Below, piece after piece: positions 58,649 to 64,000 of a stretch of 64,000 nt of DNA; the stretch's first letter is position 1; each line of letters opens with the position of its first letter. The notes below the pieces were generated by a model, which made no database searches, was not told the DNA's origin, and saw only the letters and a list, made by a program, of their open reading frames with translations. Source of the stretch: Hydrangea macrophylla (taxonomy: Eukaryota; Streptophyta; Magnoliopsida; Cornales; Hydrangeaceae); contig CM066997.1 in assembly GCA_033977485.1 (NCBI GenBank), positions 79,516,634 to 79,580,633 of the forward strand, in the 5' to 3' direction. The position numbers and the translations under genes are program-made.

Positions 58649-58751
58649 CGACACTCGATGGCTGCCTGCGGCACCCACTGAGTGCCACGCAGCACAAACT
58701 GAATGTCGGGCGGCACTCAGTGAGTGTCGCCGGCTTTCCCACGTGCCGCGG
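58649..58751. repeat. CpG-rich palindromic cluster in truncated Ogre-type LTR
   Basis: Units such as GCGGCACCCACTGAGTGCC, GGCGGCACTCAGTGAGTGTC and GTGCCGCGGC share the GTGCCGC/GCGGCAC core with 17021-17079. On - the TATA box follows about 100 bp downstream. Confidence 0.8.
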
Positions 58752-59281
58752 CTAACAGAATTTTGCCCTCTTTTTAATTTTTAACATATATATTAACATA
58801 AACTTAAATTATCTAGTAAAGTATATACTAATGTACTTATATTTGCAATGTACTTTATTAAAATGTACCCATATGCATGGTATACATTCCCATATATCCT
58901 TTTATTTCTTTTTTCTTTTCTTTTTTTTTTCTTTTCTTTTCAAGACTTCTTTCACTTTCTCCTTATATATATTTTAGAACTCTTTCTTTTCTTCTCTCTC
59001 TCTCTTCTTTTTATTTTATATATCTTATTATCATTACTATATATGTATATATATTTTTTTGAAGGTATTCTCAGATTGATTTCCTCACACGTTCTTCAAC
59101 GTTCAGGTTTCTCTTGAATACCCAATTTCTCCTTCTTTGATTTTCTTTGATTTTGAAACTTTTCTTGAAGAATCTTTGAAGAATTTGAATTCTCTGGAAA
59201 ATCTTCGAATTTCACCAGTCATCGTCATCATTGGTCTTAAGAGGTAATTAATCCCGTTTGGTCAAAACCGGGGTGTCTACA

Positions 59282-60560
59282 GCACCCCTACTACTAAAGG
59301 TGACACTACCAAATATAATAACAATTCCTCCTTTGGGATGGGTGTTGAGAGTGGAGGAGGCGAGGCCAGATACTACTTGAGCTCTTGGAACGCCTTCTCA
59401 CACTCTTCTGACCACTCAAAGGCCTTCCATAAAATTTTGAACAATGGAAGACACCAATTGGTTGCTCGGGACACAAACCTGTTCAATGCTGCCACCCGTC
59501 CTACCAGACTCTAAACCTCCTTGGTTGATCTGGGTGACCATATATTGATTATTTTCTCTGGGTTTGCCTCAATTCCCCACTTGCTGACTAGGTGTCCCAA
59601 GAACTTCCTGGACGAGACTTCGAATGCCCACTTATCTGGGTTCAACTTCATTTGGAATTTTCTTAGGATGCTAAAGGCCCTGGCCAAGTGCTCAAGATGA
59701 TCAGTCTCATTCTGGTTCTTGACTAGGAGGTCGTCAATGTACACCTTTATTGTCTTCCCGATTAAGTCCCTAAACATGTGGTTGACCAAGCACTGATAAG
59801 TTCATTTGGCGTTCTTATGGCCGAAGGGCATCACTTTATAGCAATAGGTTCCTTGGTCGATAATGAGAGAGGTCTTCTCTTCATCACCAGGGTACATACG
59901 GATCTGATTAAACCCAGAGTAAGCATCCATAAAGGAGAGTAATGCATATCCTAGTGTTGTGTCCACCAGGAAATCTATCTGCAGCAACAGGTAGCTATCC
60001 TTGGGATAGTACACTTTTTTTAAATTGGTAAAATATATGCAGAGCCTCCATTTTTGTTGCTCTTCTTGACCAGAACAACAATTGCCAATTAGTCAGGATA
60101 CTAAAATTTATAGACTAACTTGTCTTTAAGGAGCTTCCTGACCGCCTCGTGTGCTGCTTCCTGTCTTCAGGGGCCATCCCCTTTCTCCTTTGGTTAACTG
60201 GGAGGAAGCTCAAATCAACATTGAGTCGGTAAGACATGAGTCGGGGGTCAATTCCAGGCATGTCCTTGTGGCTCCACGCAAAGACGTCTTGATTTTATCT
60301 CAGGAACTGGACTAGCTTTTCTTTGAGGTATGTTTCCAGGAGAGTACCAATACTGATGGACTGGTCGAGAAACTTGGGGTCCAATGTTATTTAACTAAGT
60401 TCTTCAACTTGGCTTACTTCGTCCCTGACGTTCCTTGGGTTTATCTCTTCAATGTTCAATACTTCAAAAATCACGTCTTTATGCAAGGAACTGTGGTTTG
60501 ATCGCCCCTTAGGCTTCCCGGTCCCCATAGGGTTGGGAACTTAATGATCAGGCTGTAAGT
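59282..60560 (-). pseudogene. Tat reverse transcriptase and start of RNase H
   Basis: Read on -: QIDFLVDTTLGYALLSFMDA, YSGFNQIRMYPGDEEKTSLI and YCYKVMPFGHKNAK (59802-60014), then LVNHMFRDLIGKTIKVYIDD with the catalytic Y-I-D-D, then RKFLGHLVSKWGIEANPEKI (59511-59789), then GRVAALNRFVSRATN and LYLVVSPLVVGVL of the RNase H start up to 59282. Upstream (to about 60560): DVFAWSHKDMPGIDPRLMSY. Frameshifts and stops separate these blocks. Confidence 0.85.
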
Positions 60561-60998
60561 TGGCACAGTTGCTCTGGCCTTGTTGAGTATTGGTCTCCTG
60601 AGAATGACGTTGTAAGCAGACAGGGCCACTACCATAACCTGCTATAGGTAGGTTCCCATTAGAATTGGCAGCTCGATTATCCTGAGCGACTGTGTACTAG
60701 ATTCATTGAATCCCATCAATAGAGTGGCCACTGGTCAGAGCCGGTCCCTTGATATTCCAAACTGATTAAATGCTGAAGCAAAGAGTGTGCCAAAGGAGCT
60801 TCTTATGTCCACAAGTACCCTATTGACCATGTAATTGGCTATGGAAATCGTTACTGCTAGTGGATCATCATGGGTTTAGTGTACGTCTTGAATATTGATA
60901 GAAGAGAATGCCAGGGTATCAGTCGAAGGGCAGTTGACTAGTTGGATTTACACGACATCCGCTCGGGATGCCCGAGCATGCCTCTTCCTTGTCGATTA
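60561..60998 (-). pseudogene. Tat protease region
   Basis: On - reads ITISIANYMVNRVLVDIRSS, then FGTLFASAFNQFGI, then a degenerate MGTYL block. The retroviral-type active site D-(S/T)-G-(S/A) is changed to D-I-R-S-S. Several stops. Assigned from position between gag and RT and from these motifs. Confidence 0.65.
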
Positions 60999-61700
60999 TT
61001 AATCTTCTCTGCCAAATGTTCCTCTAGAGACCACATTGATATGGCCCAGGGGTTGTTGCTGCTCAGGTACCCGGCCACCTTGTCCTGATCGTCTGTCCGT
61101 GGTGATAGACTCGGCTAAATGACCCTGCTCAATGAGTTTCTCTATAGCAATTTTGAGTTTAAAATAGTCCTTGGTGTTATGGTCATGGTCTTTGTGGTAG
61201 CGGCAATACTTGTCCTGATTCCTCTTCTCGGGCGGACTCTTCAACTTGGTTGGTTTCTTGAGCTATTTTTGAGCCTCGGTAGCTACCATGACTTCTTATA
61301 TGGGTCAGGAAAGGGGTGTGAAAGCGATCGGGGTAAAATCCCGACCACCCTGTTGCTGATCCTACTTCTACTTCTTTTCCAAGCTCTTCTCAGAGCCCTT
61401 CATTTGGCTCTAGGGGTGTCATCTTCCATAAAGTTTAAATGCTTGGACTTCAAGAACTCTTCGATGTCAATGTACTTCTTGACCCTCTCTAAGAGTTCAA
61501 CCAAGGTTACCGGTCATTGACAATGGAATGATGTGGTAACCTTAGTGTTCTGAACCCCTGAGCAGAAGGCTGTTATTGCGACCATCTCATTTAGGTCATG
61601 AATTTAAGGCTTTTGCTAGTTGAACCGATCGACTTAATCCTTCAAGGACTCTCCCTTTCATTGCTTGACATCTAGTAGTCGAGTGTCTGGCCGTGGTAGG
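60999..61700 (-). pseudogene. Tat gag, C-terminal part
   Basis: On - the right part reads TRLLDVKQ, KGESLKD, VDRFN and MVAITAFCSGVQNTKVTTSF, typical of the Tat gag core, with stops. The left open stretch (60999-61244) holds the zinc-type motif KYCRYHKDHDHNTKDYFKLK and LIEQGHLAE. The N-terminal part is cut off at 61700 by a family 1 LTR. Confidence 0.8.
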
Positions 61701-62489
61701 TGTCACGCCCCGAAGTACCAAAAATAGGAAAAAATAAATTTCCTTTATGGGTTCGTAGACACGTGACTGGTTGTGAGTGTCACCTGATTGTCCAAACATA
61801 CTTATAACAATAATATGATATGGGAAAGTGACTAAGTTCAGCGGAAGCAGAAATTTAAAACATCCAAGTCTTACATCAGTAGTATATTACAGGCCAAAAA
61901 GATATCCAAAAGATACATATTACAAGACCAGCTAAACTATTACATCACTAACATAATAGTAACAGAACTATAACAAAAGGAAAAACTCCAAAGTCTTCAG
62001 CTGGCGAAACCGTAGCCTTCCTCGTAGTAATCTTCACCAGCATAGTCTTCAGTAGTATAGTCAGCATCTTGATAGCAGTCGGATCCGTCTAGACCTGGAA
62101 AGGCTGGACGTGGAAGGTCCAGCGGCATAAAAAGCCGTTAGCGGTTAAGCTAAGTGATGGTAAGTTATTTTTCATCTCTTCTTATTTCCTGAAACCATAT
62201 CTCGTTCATCATTTCTTATTCTCGATACTATGTCTTGTTCGTCTTTTCTTATTCTCAAAAGCATGTCTTATTTAAACCCAATCATTCCTTTTGAAACTTA
62301 ACCCAGAACTGAACTGACCAATGACATTAACTGAAAGAAGAGTTAACTCCAAACGCATTTACTGGTCAAGAAAGAACAACACTCAACAATGAATAGTTAA
62401 CTGTCGCCCAACTGGCACTCAAACTGTCGCCCAAATGGCATTCAAACTATCGCCCAAATGGCATAAGTGTGCGGGACATTAACAATCTC

Positions 62490-62760
62490 TTGGTCGAACA
62501 CGTCATGCCGATCCTCAGGTCGCCCGCACGTTACCGAACACGTCATGCCGATCCTCAGACCAAGGTACGGGAAATTAATAATCACTTGGACAAACACGTC
62601 ATGCCGATCCTCAGGTCACCCGTACATAACCGAACACGTCATGCCGATCCTCAGTCCAAGGGTGCGGAAAAATAATCAACCACTTGATCGAACACGTCAC
62701 AACAATCCTCAGGTCATCCGCACTTGACCGAACACGTCGTGCCGATCCTCAGATCAAGGA
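62490..62760. repeat. 40/57-bp alternating array, second copy
   Basis: Same six CGAACACGTC.TGCCGATCC units as at 4689-4965; unit 5 differs (CACAACAATCC here). Confidence 0.85.
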
Positions 62761-63553
62761 ACAAAACATAACTCACCAATCGACTCCATAGAATAATCGA
62801 GAGACCAAGTTTGCAAGAATTATCCAAACATGACACAAAAGTTCACGAATCAACTTTGACCGGTAGTCACACGACTTTAAACGAGGCCCATTGTCCCTTA
62901 TTCACATTAAATCTGTTATCGAAGATTTTATCGTTATTTTACGCGTTCGCACGTTTCGTAGTTTAGTTCATTAATATCAACCATTTATAACCGTTAATAT
63001 TTCGCTATACGTCCGACATTCCGTTTTCCTCTCAACATACTTACGATGGAAACTTTCCCGATCACTTATCATCGTTAATATTTCCTCTCAGGTCACCCGT
63101 ACATAACCGAACACGTCATGCCGATCCTCAGTCCAAGGGTGCGGAAAAATAATCAACCACTTGATCGAACACGTCACAACAATCCTCAGGTCATCCGCAC
63201 TTGACCGAACACGTCGTGCCGATCCTCAGATCAAGGAACAAAACATAACTCACCAATCGACTCCATAGAATAATCGAGAGACCAAGTTTGCAAGAATTAT
63301 CCAAACATGACACAAAAGTTCACGAATCAACTTTGACCGGTAGTCACACGACTTTAAACGAGGCCCATTGTCCCTTATTCACATTAAATCTGTTATCGAA
63401 GATTTTATCGTTATTTTACGCGTTCGCACGTTTCGTAGTTTAGTTCATTAATATCAACCATTTATAACCGTTAATATTTCGCTATACGTCCGACATTCCG
63501 TTTTCCTCTCAACATACTTACGATGGAAACTTTCCCGATCACTTATCATCGTA
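62612..63553. repeat. Perfect-looking 465-bp tandem duplication
   Basis: 62612-63076 reappears at 63089-63553 (offset 477) with no difference seen by eye. A 12-nt junction, TAATATTTCCTC, separates the copies. The other family copy (3892-7078) has the segment once. Confidence 0.9.
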
Positions 63554-64000
63554 ATAATTGTGCCATACAATATACTTATAGTTTGGGTATGAACTTTTCA
63601 ACGGTCATTAAACTATATTCACGTAACTTATGGGTTTATAATCATGGATTTAATACCAATAAACATATAGATGAAACCCTTAACATACTCATCTACGCGA
63701 TAGCACTAGCATAGCACAAGATTTTCAAAATAACACAGGTACAGGAAGCTAGCATCAACAATCAATACCATGCATAAACAAAACATCATATAAAAAGCTA
63801 CACAATCTGTCAGGATACATTTTCACTGTGTTGACTGAAACAATATGATTTATTTGGGCATGATAAATTGCGTTGTGGATCAAACTCAAAACTAAAACAT
63901 TGTAGATAATAGGATTATCTTCATGTACAAAAAAAAAATCTAGCTTCAATTACATTTTTTTGAGCTGCTCAAAATATTTATTCTACCTAGACATTTCTAT

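Larger units (their letters stand above)
56463..59281 (-). mobile_element. Truncated Ogre-type LTR replacing part of Tat pol
   Basis: On - it begins TGTAGACACCCCGG at 59281, the same start as the LTR at 16202, and runs to GAGTTGAGGGTGTTAA at 56463, stopping about 200 bp before the equivalent of the full LTR end. No target duplication (GCACC right, GAGGA left). The flanking Tat sequence jumps from RNase H start to integrase core, so roughly 1 kb of pol is gone. It contains a GC-rich palindrome cluster (58649-58751) and a TATATAAA box on - (58544-58551). Confidence 0.75.
26938..61700 (-). mobile_element. Tat-lineage gypsy element, extensively nested
   Basis: A single old element can be followed on - once later insertions are removed. 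Its inferred 3' LTR is at 26938-27548. It then has an antisense additional ORF (44703-46122), integrase (47065-47302 and 56005-56462), RT (59282-60560), protease (about 60561-60998) and gag (60999-61700). Insertions are Athila at 28008-44269, copia C at 47308-55999, an Ogre-type LTR at 56463-59281 and a family 1 LTR from 61701. The 5' LTR would lie past the right edge. Lineage evidence is the gag LLDVKQ.KGESLKD motif, the integrase end (KLGPNWEGPYKV, HPWNVDHL) and the reverse ORF after pol, as described for Grande-type elements. Confidence 0.7.
61701..64000 (-). mobile_element. Family 1 LTR, second copy, running off the window
   Basis: Starts TGTCACGCCCCGAAG inside Tat gag and follows 3892-5700 closely, including the 40/57-bp array. 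It lacks a short segment present at 4347-4378, and has a 465-bp internal direct duplication. Whether it is a solo LTR or a whole element cannot be told as it continues past the edge. The 5 bp before it are GTAGG. Confidence 0.85.

Noticed and set aside
58848..59117. 89-codon Phe/Leu-rich ORF resembling a membrane protein
   Set aside because: It is the translation of a pyrimidine-rich tract in an LTR; hydrophobicity comes from T-rich codons.

Overview
The window looks like heterochromatic, gene-poor intergenic DNA from a flowering plant, probably a eudicot. It is AT-rich and is built almost entirely of LTR retrotransposons (Ty1/copia and the Ty3/gypsy Athila and Tat/Ogre lineages) plus small DNA transposons (a hAT-type MITE and a tandem pair of other MITEs). 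I found no host gene, tRNA, rRNA or CRISPR array. All recognisable coding sequence belongs to mobile elements. The species cannot be named from what is here.

Layout, left to right. (1) 1-11029: an old, broken copia element on + (copia A; gag to RNase H, 3' LTR at 10521). Its reverse transcriptase is split by two adjacent solo LTRs (3892-7078 and 7099-8740), each with its own 5-bp target duplication. (2) 11040-11452: two related MITEs side by side. (3) 11950-19429: the 3' untranslated tandem-repeat zone, polypurine tract and 3.2-kb LTR of an Ogre/Tat-type giant element; its coding part is absent. (4) 19441-26925: a degenerate copia element on - (copia B), with an Athila-family solo LTR (20882-22242) inside its RT/RNase H region. 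(5) 26938 to beyond 61700: a Tat-lineage gypsy element on -, broken by several later insertions. Its inferred 3' LTR is 26938-27548, an antisense additional ORF lies at 44703-46122, and integrase, RT, protease and gag pieces run from 47065 to 61700. Inside it sit a full-length 16.3-kb Athila element (28008-44269, -), a full-length young copia element with an intact 1329-codon polyprotein (copia C, 47308-55999, +), a truncated Ogre-type LTR (56463-59281, -), and a second copy of the 3892-7078 LTR family (61701 to the window end).

The insertion order can be read from the nesting. Tat is older than the Athila (about 5% difference in a 360-bp sample of its two LTRs), which is older than copia C (about 11 differences between its 1495-bp LTRs). 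Copia C is the only element that looks autonomous: LTRs, initiator-Met primer site, full gag-protease-integrase-RT-RNase H, polypurine tract and a perfect target duplication.

Two patterns stand out. First, four LTR families that otherwise look unrelated each carry a cluster of CpG-rich palindromic mini-repeats shortly upstream of a TATA box, with a different palindrome per family except one shared between a copia and a second LTR family. Second, the Athila element carries such a cluster plus TATA box internally, downstream of pol, followed by good splice donor and acceptor sequences and an env-position ORF. This looks like a separate, intron-containing transcription unit.
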